From assembly GCA_003599415.1 (NCBI GenBank), contig QZKB01000167.1:1-64000 (forward strand): a stretch of DNA of 64,000 nucleotides, read 5' to 3'. The translations under genes were made by a program, and so were the position numbers. Below, piece by piece: positions 44,286 through 53,856 of this stretch. The first letter of the stretch is position 1. Each line of letters starts with the position of its first letter. Origin of the DNA: Ignavibacteriales bacterium. Its GTDB lineage: Bacteria > Bacteroidota > Ignavibacteria > Ignavibacteriales > SURF-24. The notes below the pieces were generated by a model. It searched no databases and was not told the origin of the DNA. It saw only the letters and a program-made list of their open reading frames with translations.

Positions 44286-45248
44286 CTAATAATTTATTAT
44301 CCTTTGAAGTTTTTTATCTTTCAGAATTTCTTTCTCAAAGGGATTACTGTTCTGCCAGCCTGTTTCGCCGGTTTTTCTGTAATGCTCTAATCTTCTGATT
44401 GCAATTTCACAGTACAATGGATCTGAATCAATGGTGTAGCATTTTCTTTTATTCAATTCAGAAGCCATTAGCGTTGAACCTGAATGGCAGAAGAAATCAA
44501 TTACAATATCATTCTCATTTGAGCTTGCTCGTATAATACGCTCTGCAGATTTAAGAGGTTTCTGCGCATAGCAACCATTTACATTTTCTTCCATCCTGTA
44601 AAAAACCTGCTGGATATCAACCCACACATTACCTGCGCGAATATTTTCCGATTTGCTTCTCTCAAGATTCTCAGTCACTTTTCCGTTCACCTCTTTGTAG
44701 TAACCACGTAGAATTTTGGGAATGTCTGTATACTCAGCGTTTATATTAAAAACATGTTTTCCTTTTGTGTAATAGAGTAGTTCCTGTCTAACAGCCATCC
44801 AGTTATTTTGTGTGCCGTAGCCGCGCTGGTTACGCATCGTAATAAAACTTCTGGTTGTAAAAGGAAAGTCGCGCATCATAATCATGAAATCCGGTAATGG
44901 CTGGAAACCATTGTTCTGATCGGCTCCAAGCCAGATATAAAGTGAACTGTTTTCAGCTAAAGCAGTATTTGTGTTATGCATCCATTTACGGCACCAGTCA
45001 ATAAAACTTTTTACTTCGTGAATCTGGAACATCACAAGATTATACGGCGGGTCGTGAACAGCAAGTGAAGCTTTCTTTCTTGCCATTAACTTCTTAATAT
45101 CTTTAGGTTCTGCGGCATCCAGACAGCCGATTTTATGACCGGATTGTTTATCAGTCCAGATTTCTCCATTACTTAAGCGGCAGTACTTAAGAAGATAATT
45201 ATGAAGCTTAATATGTTTGTCAAGCCGGGGTAATTCGTGATTTTTCAT
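44286..45248 (-). CDS. DNA methyltransferase, beta-class N4/N6
   Basis: 320 residues. Motif IV VHDPPYNLVM (DPPY) comes before motif I IVIDFFCHSGSTLMAS; that order marks the beta class of amino-methyltransferases, modifying adenine-N6 or cytosine-N4. The target-recognition region lies between them (about 90-230). No restriction endonuclease is adjacent; the nearest partners are two exported SnoaL-like genes and an FRG gene downstream. It may be an orphan methyltransferase. Confidence 0.85.
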   Translation of the reverse strand: MKNHELPRLDKHIKLHNYLLKYCRLSNGEIWTDKQSGHKIGCLDAAEPKDIKKLMARKKASLAVHDPPYNLVMFQIHEVKSFIDWCRKWMHNTNTALAENSSLYIWLGADQNNGFQPLPDFMIMMRDFPFTTRSFITMRNQRGYGTQNNWMAVRQELLYYTKGKHVFNINAEYTDIPKILRGYYKEVNGKVTENLERSKSENIRAGNVWVDIQQVFYRMEENVNGCYAQKPLKSAERIIRASSNENDIVIDFFCHSGSTLMASELNKRKCYTIDSDPLYCEIAIRRLEHYRKTGETGWQNSNPFEKEILKDKKLQRIINY

Positions 45249-45339
45249 AGGGCAAAGCTACGAAAAAAATATTACAGGTTTTTACTGGCGAGATAAAGAG
45301 ATGGAGAATAATTGTTTTTCTCCGTGGCTCTCTGAGGTG

Positions 45340-45396
45340 CTCCGTGGTTCTCTGTGTAACTTTCTTTCCTAAAAACTTACACGGAGAACCACAGAG
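45340..45396. repeat. Inverted repeat with CTCCGTGGTTCTCTGTGTAA arms
   Basis: The 21-base arms at 45340-45360 and 45376-45396 are complementary with two mismatches, around a 15-base loop. A partial direct copy, TCTCCGTGGCTCTCTGAGG, precedes at 45320. It fills the spacer between the methyltransferase and MEMO genes, both on the minus strand, and could form a strong RNA hairpin after the MEMO gene. Confidence 0.75.
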
Positions 45397-45401
45397 AAAA
45401 A

Positions 45402-46454
45402 TTATCTCAAATAAAATCCGGCAGAGAGAAATCCAACCCAGTGCTTTAACGAGAAGGGAGCAGTTATTCCAAGACTAGTATTTTGTAACGGAATTACTTT
45501 TTCTGTCCAGGTATCGGAGTATCTTAAGACTTTTCCTTCAATATCTTTTCCTGTTACATTCTTAATAACTTTTGTTGTGGTTAATAGTCCAAACGGAATT
45601 GAGTATCTACCGCACCAGAGCGGCTTAGGCTCATTGCTTAATGAATCCGGCCAGAGTTCATTAGTAAACTTTTCTATTTTTTCTTTGTTTATGCTTCCGT
45701 TAAAATAAGTATCGGCAATTCTTTTATCGTTAGCTGTTCCTTTAAGATGAGCGGCTTTATCTTCGCCGTAAGGAGTGTTGGAGAAATCTTTGCCGAAATG
45801 GTTTGCATCCGATGAAAACAAAAAGAAAATATCTTTGCCCAGTTTTAATTTGTTTTCATTTATATAAGAAGAAATAATTTCCGAGAGTTTACTGCTTATC
45901 TCATCCATTCTTTCCAAAGAAGAAGCGGTTACCATTATTGGAGTAATTTTTATGTCTCTATTGTAATACTGCAGAAATGGGAGCAAAGCTTCTATTGAAT
46001 GCTCAAGGCTTTGCGCTTTGTTGTTTATTACAAAATATTGTTTGCCAAGTTCCTTTTTAATTTTTTCTCTTAAAGGTGAAACAGAAATATTGCCGAACGG
46101 ACCTTTCCAATAGTCAAACTCATCAAGAATTAAAATATCTTTCGGGTCGCCAATTTCTTTACGTACAGTTCCGTGAGTTAATCCGAAGATTACAACTTCC
46201 TTTGTGTTAATCATTCTGAATAAAGGAAAGTAAACTCTGCCCGCATAAAGAAAATCATCGTGCGGAGAAATTCCTGCCACAAGATTATCTCCGGAGAAAT
46301 CGGAGGTTTCCTGCTTCTCAAGATATTTCATCAGGCTGGTAATATCGTTAGCATTCCAGCAGAAGCCGACATCATCACAAACAGGGCGGACAGACTGAGC
46401 ATAATTAAAGTTTAGGAACTGCAGGAGTATAAATGTCAGAATAATCTTTTTCAC
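45402..46454 (-). CDS. Exported MEMO1-like protein (AmmeMemoRadiSam protein B type)
   Basis: 350 residues with a signal peptide (NFNYAQ). MEMO signatures: GISPHDDFLYAG, IFGLTHGTVR, LEHSIEALLPFLQYY, SSDANHFGKD and PLWCGRYSIPFGLL, which place the His/His/Cys metal site. MEMO domains are related to extradiol dioxygenases but lack proven bacterial activity. This copy is divergent from the second, fused MEMO gene 1.7 kb away. Its separate signal peptide puts it in the periplasm or outside. Confidence 0.88.
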   Translation of the reverse strand: MKKIILTFILLQFLNFNYAQSVRPVCDDVGFCWNANDITSLMKYLEKQETSDFSGDNLVAGISPHDDFLYAGRVYFPLFRMINTKEVVIFGLTHGTVRKEIGDPKDILILDEFDYWKGPFGNISVSPLREKIKKELGKQYFVINNKAQSLEHSIEALLPFLQYYNRDIKITPIMVTASSLERMDEISSKLSEIISSYINENKLKLGKDIFFLFSSDANHFGKDFSNTPYGEDKAAHLKGTANDKRIADTYFNGSINKEKIEKFTNELWPDSLSNEPKPLWCGRYSIPFGLLTTTKVIKNVTGKDIEGKVLRYSDTWTEKVIPLQNTSLGITAPFSLKHWVGFLSAGFYLR

Positions 46455-46720
46455 ATTGAAGCCTGAATTTTTGTGTGAAGTTTAAAACTTATTTAGCATT
46501 AAATCAATTTGAGAAGAATTAATTTTACGTGGCGCGGGATTAGTCTTAATTATGAATTCACTACTGAAAAAAGGATTAATGAAAACAAAACCCATTTAAT
46601 TTTTATTAAAAAAAAGTGATTTAGTATGTGAAATAAATCTTTGTTTTAACGTATGTTTGTTTTTATAAAAAGAGAAATTATAAGCTATGAGCAGGGGATA
46701 AAAACATTAGCCTTAATCAA

Positions 46721-48067
46721 ATGAAAAAAACTCTATTCTTTCTTTTAGTTTCGATAACTTATTCGCAATTCTTATATGCTGATGCAAGCAAAGAAGTAAG
46801 TCATCCGTTTACCATTTCTCTGCCAGAGAATTGGATTGAAATTCCGAGAGACAGTATTAGTGAATCTGATATTAAAAATTCTCCGGGTGAAACTTTTGAT
46901 TTTCTTTGTAAGCTTAGAAGTTCACCTGGTATGTTTGAACCGCCTTTCATTTTGATAAAAATAAATCACTCTGAACATTTTTTTGATAAACCTCTAAAGG
47001 AGTACTCAGATAAGACATTTCCTAAAGTTGATTTTAACATTCTAGCAAATAATGATAATAAATTTTGTTTTGAAGAAAGCTCAGGATGGCTATGGCAAAA
47101 ATCCTTGCTTATGGGATACGCAAGGATTAATATACTTGTACCTGGCAAAATTGTTATACTTAATGTTTCCTGCTTTACTTCTGAAACAGAATATGAAAAT
47201 CACTTAACAGAAGTGAACAAAATTGTGAAATCCATTAAAGTTGTTGAGAGCAAGCAGGTTATTTACAATCTCTTGGGTAATGATAATCTCAAAAACACCA
47301 ATTGTACAAGAGCAGTTTTATATTTCTATTATTTAATCATTGGGTTGCCTTTTATAGCTGTTTTACTTTTGATAATATATAAAAAACAGTATAAGCTACT
47401 ATTGCGGTTATTAAATGTTCTTGTATTGGTTGCAGTTATTAATTTTCTCTCTGTGCTAATTCCAACCCTTATATTTAAGAATCAGTATTTGCTATTTTTA
47501 ATATCATCTCAAATACTATCACTAATCTTTTCATTTGTTCTAATATATTTTTTCAGCAAAGGAAATTTATCTGGTTACGGGTTTAATAAACTTCCTCCGA
47601 GTAAAGTTGTTATGCCATTAATTTATTCTATCGTATTCACTTTTCTTGTAGGTAGCTTGGTTACTTATGTGTTCAAGTTTTTTAGAATTGAATTGGTCTC
47701 ATCTATATCGCCATCAGTAAATAAAAACTTTTTATGGTTTACTGCTCTATTTGCGGGAGTCGTTGAGGAGGTTGAATTCCGGGGACTGTTACAGAGTTAT
47801 CTTTCTCCATTAAAAATATTTTCTATAAAAGTGAAAAACATATCTGTAAGTGTGCCGGTAATTATAAGTGCTACATTATTTAGTTTACTTCATTTTAATT
47901 TGGGAGGTCCGTCATTATATACAGGCTTTTCAATAAAAGTAGCATTAGGAGCTTTAGCTACTGGATTCTTCCTTGCATATTACAGAGAGAAGTTTGACAG
48001 CATTATACCGTGCATTATAATTCATATGACAATAAATTTCATTTATATACTACTGGCAAGTATATAA
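46721..48067 (+). CDS. CPBP-family intramembrane protease with extracytoplasmic N-domain
   Basis: 448 residues. A signal peptide ends LYAD-A, then about 170 residues of an exported alpha/beta domain, then eight membrane helices. The CPBP motifs are EEVEFR (about residues 349-354), LLHFNLGG and IIHMTINF, giving the Glu/Glu/Arg and two His positions. These proteins cleave within the membrane or process prenylated or bacteriocin peptides. The fused soluble domain is unusual for the family. It lies between the two MEMO genes. Confidence 0.87.
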   Translation: MKKTLFFLLVSITYSQFLYADASKEVSHPFTISLPENWIEIPRDSISESDIKNSPGETFDFLCKLRSSPGMFEPPFILIKINHSEHFFDKPLKEYSDKTFPKVDFNILANNDNKFCFEESSGWLWQKSLLMGYARINILVPGKIVILNVSCFTSETEYENHLTEVNKIVKSIKVVESKQVIYNLLGNDNLKNTNCTRAVLYFYYLIIGLPFIAVLLLIIYKKQYKLLLRLLNVLVLVAVINFLSVLIPTLIFKNQYLLFLISSQILSLIFSFVLIYFFSKGNLSGYGFNKLPPSKVVMPLIYSIVFTFLVGSLVTYVFKFFRIELVSSISPSVNKNFLWFTALFAGVVEEVEFRGLLQSYLSPLKIFSIKVKNISVSVPVIISATLFSLLHFNLGGPSLYTGFSIKVALGALATGFFLAYYREKFDSIIPCIIIHMTINFIYILLASI

Positions 48068-48203
48068 CAGAGGCTTATCGAATTAGCCAACCGCCGGAAC
48101 GAATATAATACTACTAAAGAATGATCATCAGCGACTTCACAAAGATTCATTGACCGCCAATTCCTTTTATCTTAAATTTCAGGTGAAAGAAATTGGTGAT
48201 TGT

Positions 48204-49739
48204 ATGAAGAATTCGATTCTAAAATTTCTCCTGGCGCTTCTTGTTTTATTTGCCACCGATTGTAAATCCCAGCCAAAATTAATTGACAGACAGCCTGTTG
48301 TTGCCGGACAGTTTTATCCTGCTGACCCGAATGAATTGAAGAATGATTTACAGAAGTATTTTTCATCAGCAGTTCAGAGTAAAAACATTTCCAATGTAGC
48401 TGCGGTTATAGTTCCGCATGCAGGTTATGTCTTTTCCGCAGAAGTTGCTGCTTCATCGTTCAATCAAATTGATGCAGAGAAAGAATATGAGAATATTTTT
48501 ATCCTTGCAATAAGCCACCGTGTTGCTTTTTACGGTGCATCGGTTTATACGCAGGGAAATTACATTACTCCTCTTGGTAAAGTAAAAGTGAACATTGAAC
48601 TTGGAAAAAAGCTTGTTAAGGAAAACGGATTATTTTCTTCAAGAACAGATGCTCATATGTATGAGCACAGTCTTGAAGTTCAGCTTCCTTTTCTTCAATA
48701 TAAAATGAAAAAAGATTTTAAGATTGTGCCGATTGTTCTTGGTTCAGATTCTCCTGAGATTTGTGAGAAGATTGCTGAGGTGCTTAAACCATACTTTAAT
48801 ACAAAAAATCTTTTCGTAATCAGCACAGACTTTTCACATTACCCGGAATATAAAAACGCAGTTGAAGTTGATAAAGCAACGGCAGAGGCAGTGCTGAGCA
48901 ATTCTCCTGATAAGCTGATTGAAACGATTAAGAATTATGAGAATAAAAATATTCCAGATCTTGCGACCTGTATGTGCGGGGAATCTGCTGTGCTGACTTT
49001 GCTATACATGACGGAAAATAATCCCGCTATTAAAACAGAATTTATACAATATAAAAATTCGGGCGATTCACAATACGGCGAAAAGAATAAAGTAGTGGGA
49101 TACAATGCGATTGTGTTTTACCGGGAGGAGAGTAAGAACATGAGTAAGAGTAAGAATATGAGCAAGAGTAAGAACGAATTTCAATTGAATGATAATGAGA
49201 AAAAAGAATTGCTTGCAATTGCCCGGAATACTGTTAGGGAATATGTTACAAATCATAAGGTCCTGACTGTAGACGAAACTAAGTTGACAGAAAATATTAA
49301 GACTAAGTGCGGTGCTTTTGTTACGTTGCACGAAGACGGGGATTTGCGCGGCTGCATCGGCAGGTTTGATGCAAGCGAACCTCTTTATAAAGTAATTCAG
49401 CAAATGGCTGTGGCTTCTTCAACGGAAGATTACCGCTTTTCTCCTGTCCGCCCGGATGAAATAGATAAACTTGAAATAGAGATTTCTGTGCTTACGCCGA
49501 TGAGAAAAATTAATTCTATTGATGAGATTGAGCTTGGCAGGCATGGAATCTACATAAAGAAAGGATTAAACGGCGGTACATTTTTGCCGCAGGTTGCAAC
49601 AGAAACCGGGTGGAGCAAAGAAGAATTTCTTGGACATTGTTCCCGCGATAAAGCCGGCATTGGCTGGGACGGCTGGAAGAACGCGGACATTTATGTTTAT
49701 GAAGCGCTTGTATTCAGCGAGAAGGAATTTGAGAAGTAA
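48204..49739 (+). CDS. MEMO-AMMECR1 fusion protein (AmmeMemoRadiSam B and A)
   Basis: 511 residues from the ATG at 48204, chosen because the preceding 54 bases add only a non-signal tail. A signal ends FATDC-KS; the Asp before Cys makes the lipobox non-standard. The MEMO domain (about 25-305) has VPHAGYVFSAE, EHSLEVQLPFLQY, STDFSHYPEY and CGESAVLTLLY. A linker of repeated SKSKN units (310-325) leads to AMMECR1 (about 330-511) with LRGCIGRFDASEPLYKVIQ and FSPVRPDEI. The linker start is preceded by GGAGGAG, so an internal start at 49140 could also make free AMMECR1. Partner genes lie downstream. Confidence 0.9.
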   Translation: MKNSILKFLLALLVLFATDCKSQPKLIDRQPVVAGQFYPADPNELKNDLQKYFSSAVQSKNISNVAAVIVPHAGYVFSAEVAASSFNQIDAEKEYENIFILAISHRVAFYGASVYTQGNYITPLGKVKVNIELGKKLVKENGLFSSRTDAHMYEHSLEVQLPFLQYKMKKDFKIVPIVLGSDSPEICEKIAEVLKPYFNTKNLFVISTDFSHYPEYKNAVEVDKATAEAVLSNSPDKLIETIKNYENKNIPDLATCMCGESAVLTLLYMTENNPAIKTEFIQYKNSGDSQYGEKNKVVGYNAIVFYREESKNMSKSKNMSKSKNEFQLNDNEKKELLAIARNTVREYVTNHKVLTVDETKLTENIKTKCGAFVTLHEDGDLRGCIGRFDASEPLYKVIQQMAVASSTEDYRFSPVRPDEIDKLEIEISVLTPMRKINSIDEIELGRHGIYIKKGLNGGTFLPQVATETGWSKEEFLGHCSRDKAGIGWDGWKNADIYVYEALVFSEKEFEK

Positions 49740-49772
49740 AATATTTTTTAAATCAGAATTCATTAAGTTGAA

Positions 49773-51929
49773 TTGAACATCCGTATAGAAAATAAAATTT
49801 CTGTTTTGCCAATCTTATTGCTTGGCTTTACTTCAACAATTACACAAATAATTCTGCTGCGGGAATTTCTTTCCGTCTTTTACGGGAATGAACTTGTTAT
49901 AGGAATTATTCTTGGTAACTGGATGATAATTACCGGGCTTGGTTCATTCTTTGGAAAAATTTCTGAAAAGATTAAAAATCAAAACGCGTTAATAATTCTG
50001 TTAAGTATTTTGCTGGGTGCGCTTCCTCTTGTTACTGTTTATTTGTTAAGGTATTTAAGGAACGTAGTTTTTCTTACTGGTGAGATGATTGGAATTTACC
50101 AAATCATTTACAGTTCGTTTGTGTTGCTTTTGCCTTTCTGTGTTGTTTCTGGTTTTGCATTTACATTTTTAGCGGTAAATGCTTCGGGAAAGAATGAATC
50201 AAATTTAATAAGTAAAGTTTATTCAGTTGAATCTTTGGGCAGCCTGATTGGTGGTTTCTTGTTTAGTGTTGTTTTGATATTCTTTCTTTCAACATTCCAG
50301 AGTTTGAAGTTATTGTTGTTTGTAAACTTTGTTGTTGCTGCAATCCTAACCCGGAAAAATTTTGGAAAGATAATTCAAACGATTACAGTATTAATACTTG
50401 TGTTTATAACAGTGGCTTTGTGTTTAAGTGATTTTGATTATCTAACAAGAAAATATCTTTTTCCTGAGCAGCAGATTATTTTTTATAAAGATACTCCGTA
50501 CGGAAATCTTACAATAACAGAACTGGGCGAACAGAAAAACTTTTTTGAGAACGGCGCTTTACTATTCTCTACAAATAATGCTGCCGTTAATGAAGAAGCT
50601 GTTCATTATGCGATGATACAACATCAGAAGCCAAAACACATTTTGCTAATCGGCGGAGGAATTTCCGGAACCACAAATGAAATACTGAAATACAATATTG
50701 AAAGAATTGATTACGTGGAAATAAATCCCTGGATTATAAAAGCAGGTGAGCAGTTTACAAATTCACTACAAGATAAAAGGATAAATGTTATAAGTGAAGA
50801 TGCAAGAATGTTTGTAAGAAAAACTGCCGGGAAGTATGATGTTGTTCTTGTAAACTTGCCGGAACCGCTTACGGCGCAGTTCAACAGGTTTTACACAAAA
50901 GAGTTTTTTGAAGAACTTAAGCAAAGGCTGAATAGTGATGCGGTTGTTTCTCTTAGTCTTCTTCCGGCCACGGATTACGTTTCAGCAAAAGCGGGAAATA
51001 TAAATTCAACAATTTACAGCACGCTTAAAACATCATTTAAAAATATTCTTATTGTTCCCGGGCTAAAAGATTTTTATCTCGCTTCAGATTCAAAGCTAAA
51101 CATAAACATCGGCAAAATGATTTCCGCGAGAGGAATAGATAATCTTTATGTAAATCAATATTACCTTGATGATGAAAGTCTTAATCAGCGAAGCCAGTAT
51201 CTTCAAAGCAGGATAAACAAAACGTCTTACATCAATAAAGATTTTAATCCGGTTTCTTATTACCTGCAGTTGGTTCAGTGGCTGGACTATTTTGAATTTA
51301 ACTATTGGATTCCTGCTGCTATAATCCTGTTGATAATTATTCTTGTGTTGTATAAAACCAATCTGGTTGGAGCTGGAATATTCTGTGCGGGATTATCAGC
51401 TTCATCAATTGAAGTTATTCTCCTGATTTCGTTCCAGATTATTTACGGTTACGTTTACCAGGTAACGGGAATTATAATTACAATATTTATGGCTGGTCTG
51501 GCTGCCGGGTCAAAGTATTTTGAAAAGATAATTAAAAAATGTGACACGCAAAGTTTTAGTAAAGTACAATTTTCACTTGCTGTTTATTCTTTCCTTTTCC
51601 CTTTGATAATGCAAGCGCTTTGCCTTGATAAAGATAATATTATTCTTGTTCATTCTGTTTTCTACGTGATGACGTTTTCAATTGCGTTTTTAACCGGCGT
51701 TGCCTTTGCACTTGCAACCAAAATAGAAAAAGGAAAAGTCAGCTCAATTGTTTCAAGGCTTTACAGCGTAGATTTGATTGGCTCTGCTCTTGGAGCTTTA
51801 CTTGTTTCTGCTTTGTTTATTCCGCTTGTTGGAGTTAACCGTGTTGCAATAATAATTGGAGCAGTTAATTTTATTTCCGGAGTATATACAGTTGTAAACA
51901 AAAAGAAAGAATCGGCTTTAACGAAATAA
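49773..51929 (+). CDS. Spermidine-synthase-like polytopic membrane protein
   Basis: 718 residues. Seven helices, then a Rossmann-type aminopropyltransferase-like domain at about 230-450 (LLIGGGISGTTNEIL, YVEINPWIIKAG, DVVLVNLPEPLTAQFNRFY), then about six more helices. It combines a SAM/dcSAM-binding-type fold with a membrane pore-like frame. Starts with TTG at 49773. It often travels with AmmeMemoRadiSam genes, and here lies between the fusion and the radical SAM gene. Whether it makes polyamines is doubtful; the second Asp of true synthases was not identified. Confidence 0.78.
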   Translation: MNIRIENKISVLPILLLGFTSTITQIILLREFLSVFYGNELVIGIILGNWMIITGLGSFFGKISEKIKNQNALIILLSILLGALPLVTVYLLRYLRNVVFLTGEMIGIYQIIYSSFVLLLPFCVVSGFAFTFLAVNASGKNESNLISKVYSVESLGSLIGGFLFSVVLIFFLSTFQSLKLLLFVNFVVAAILTRKNFGKIIQTITVLILVFITVALCLSDFDYLTRKYLFPEQQIIFYKDTPYGNLTITELGEQKNFFENGALLFSTNNAAVNEEAVHYAMIQHQKPKHILLIGGGISGTTNEILKYNIERIDYVEINPWIIKAGEQFTNSLQDKRINVISEDARMFVRKTAGKYDVVLVNLPEPLTAQFNRFYTKEFFEELKQRLNSDAVVSLSLLPATDYVSAKAGNINSTIYSTLKTSFKNILIVPGLKDFYLASDSKLNINIGKMISARGIDNLYVNQYYLDDESLNQRSQYLQSRINKTSYINKDFNPVSYYLQLVQWLDYFEFNYWIPAAIILLIIILVLYKTNLVGAGIFCAGLSASSIEVILLISFQIIYGYVYQVTGIIITIFMAGLAAGSKYFEKIIKKCDTQSFSKVQFSLAVYSFLFPLIMQALCLDKDNIILVHSVFYVMTFSIAFLTGVAFALATKIEKGKVSSIVSRLYSVDLIGSALGALLVSALFIPLVGVNRVAIIIGAVNFISGVYTVVNKKKESALTK

Positions 51930-51976
51930 GAGAGAAAAACATTCATTCTAAGAAAACTTATTTTTCATTATATTAA

Positions 51977-52224
<248 letters not shown>

Positions 52225-52225
<1 letters not shown>

Positions 52226-52596
52226 TGATTTTCTTTTTAGATGAAAATATTCCTAAAATTGCAGAAGTAGTATTAAGAAATCAGGGACATCAAACCATAG
52301 ATATTCGAGGTACTAATAAAGAAGGTTTAGATGATCATTCTTTATTTGAACTTGCTCTGGAGAATAAGGCTGTTTTTCTTACAACAGATAGAGATTTCTT
52401 TCACACCATTCCTTTTTCTTATCTAAAACATTATGGCTCAATTGTTATAAATCTTTCTCAACCAAACAGAAAAAACATTATTGAAAAACTCACATGGTTT
52501 TTAGAAAATATTACATCAAACAATATTGAAAATAAAATTTTCTTGTTAAGAGATAATACCATTTCAGTAATTGATTCAAGTAAAGGCAAAAAATAG
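52225..52596 (+). CDS. DUF5615 PIN-like toxin
   Basis: 123 residues. FFLDENIPKIAEVVLRNQGH and VFLTTDRDFF give the acidic PIN-like/Mut7-C residues (Asp6, Glu7, Asp near 53). PIN-like members are predicted RNases that act on tRNA or mRNA. Its start overlaps the DUF433 stop. The module has inserted into, or been captured by, the AmmeMemoRadiSam locus, as it separates the membrane synthase-like gene from the radical SAM gene. Confidence 0.9.
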
Positions 52597-52625
52597 TTTT
52601 AAAGTAGAAATAGAAAACATTTCTT

Positions 52626-53792
52626 ATGTCAGATATAATTGAGTTTAATCGGATTTCAAAGCGGCAGTTCCTTAAGTTCTGCTCTCTTGGCGCTGCGGGA
52701 TTGTGCTTTGGTTTGGAAAATGCTGATGCGCTTGCCGGAACAGTTTTTAATAAAATTTCTCCAAAGCCAAATGATGATTTATGGAAGTGGAGTAAAGAAG
52801 CTCTTTACTATGAAAAGACTTCTACAGGGTTGTATTGCAAAAAATGTCCGAACGAATGCTCACTTGATGAAGGTGAAACCGGAATTTGCCGGAACAGGGT
52901 AAACTATAAAAATAAATTATATTCTATTGCTTATGGAAATCCCTGCGCTGTTTACATTGATCCTGTTGAGAAGAAACCGTTGTTTCATTTTATGCCGACG
53001 GCAAAAGCATTTTCAATTGCATGTGCCGGATGTAACCTGAGGTGTCTTAACTGCCAGAATTGGGAAATCTCCCAATCAAATCCAAAGGACACTCAGAACT
53101 ATGATATGATGCCTTCAAAAGTTATTCAGCTTGTAAAACAAAACAACTGCGAAACTATTGCATACACGTATTCCGAACCTACAACTTTTTACGAGTATGC
53201 CCTTGATACTTCTAAGATTGCTCATCAGAATGGAATTAAAAATATTCTTAAATCCAACGGGTATATAAATGAAGCGCCACTAAGGGAACTGGCAAAACAA
53301 CTTGATGCCGCAAACATCGATCTGAAAACCTTTGACAAAAATACATTTGAAAAATTAAGCCAGGGTAAACTTGATACTGTTCTGCAGACGTTGAAAATTC
53401 TGAAAGAAGAAAAAGTATGGCTTGAGGTTACTAACCTTGTAATTCCGGGCTGGACAGACAATGTTGATATTATAAAGAAAATGTGTAATTGGCTTGTTAA
53501 AAATAATTTGTATGAATGTCCGCTTCACTTTACAAGGTTTTCTCCTCTTTATAAATTAACTCATCTTCCGGTAACTCCGGTTCAAACATTGGAAAAAGCA
53601 AGAGATATTGCTGTTAAAGCCGGAATGAAATTCGTTTATATTGGTAATGTGCCGGGGCATTGGGCAGAGAACACTTATTGCCCCAAGTGTTATAAAATGT
53701 TAATTGAAAGAAAAGGCTTTTCAATTCTTAACAATTACATCAGTAAAGGTAAATGCAAATTCTGCGGAGAAAAAATTGCGGGAGTGTGGTAA
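52626..53792 (+). CDS. AmmeMemoRadiSam-type radical SAM enzyme with Tat-like leader
   Basis: 388 residues. The N-terminus has ISKRQFLKFCSLGAAGLCFG, close to a twin-arginine leader but with Lys-Arg. Four N-terminal Cys (CKKCPNECSLDEGETGIC) form a probable metal site. The [4Fe-4S]/SAM motif is C136-x3-C140-x2-C143 (CAGCNLRCLNCQNW). A C-terminal zinc-ribbon-like segment has CPKCY and CKFCGE. It belongs to the pyruvate-formate-lyase-activase-like group of the AmmeMemoRadiSam system. If the leader works, the enzyme sits outside the cytoplasm, which is unusual for SAM chemistry. Confidence 0.9.
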   Translation: MSDIIEFNRISKRQFLKFCSLGAAGLCFGLENADALAGTVFNKISPKPNDDLWKWSKEALYYEKTSTGLYCKKCPNECSLDEGETGICRNRVNYKNKLYSIAYGNPCAVYIDPVEKKPLFHFMPTAKAFSIACAGCNLRCLNCQNWEISQSNPKDTQNYDMMPSKVIQLVKQNNCETIAYTYSEPTTFYEYALDTSKIAHQNGIKNILKSNGYINEAPLRELAKQLDAANIDLKTFDKNTFEKLSQGKLDTVLQTLKILKEEKVWLEVTNLVIPGWTDNVDIIKKMCNWLVKNNLYECPLHFTRFSPLYKLTHLPVTPVQTLEKARDIAVKAGMKFVYIGNVPGHWAENTYCPKCYKMLIERKGFSILNNYISKGKCKFCGEKIAGVW

Positions 53793-53856
53793 GAAATTGC
53801 CCAGACACTAATCCCTAACTAGACAACAAATTATATAATTACAAGGTGTTATATTG

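Noticed and set aside
44286-45248. Complete restriction-modification system
   Set aside because: No endonuclease or specificity subunit in either direction; the FRG protein is not a known restriction enzyme.
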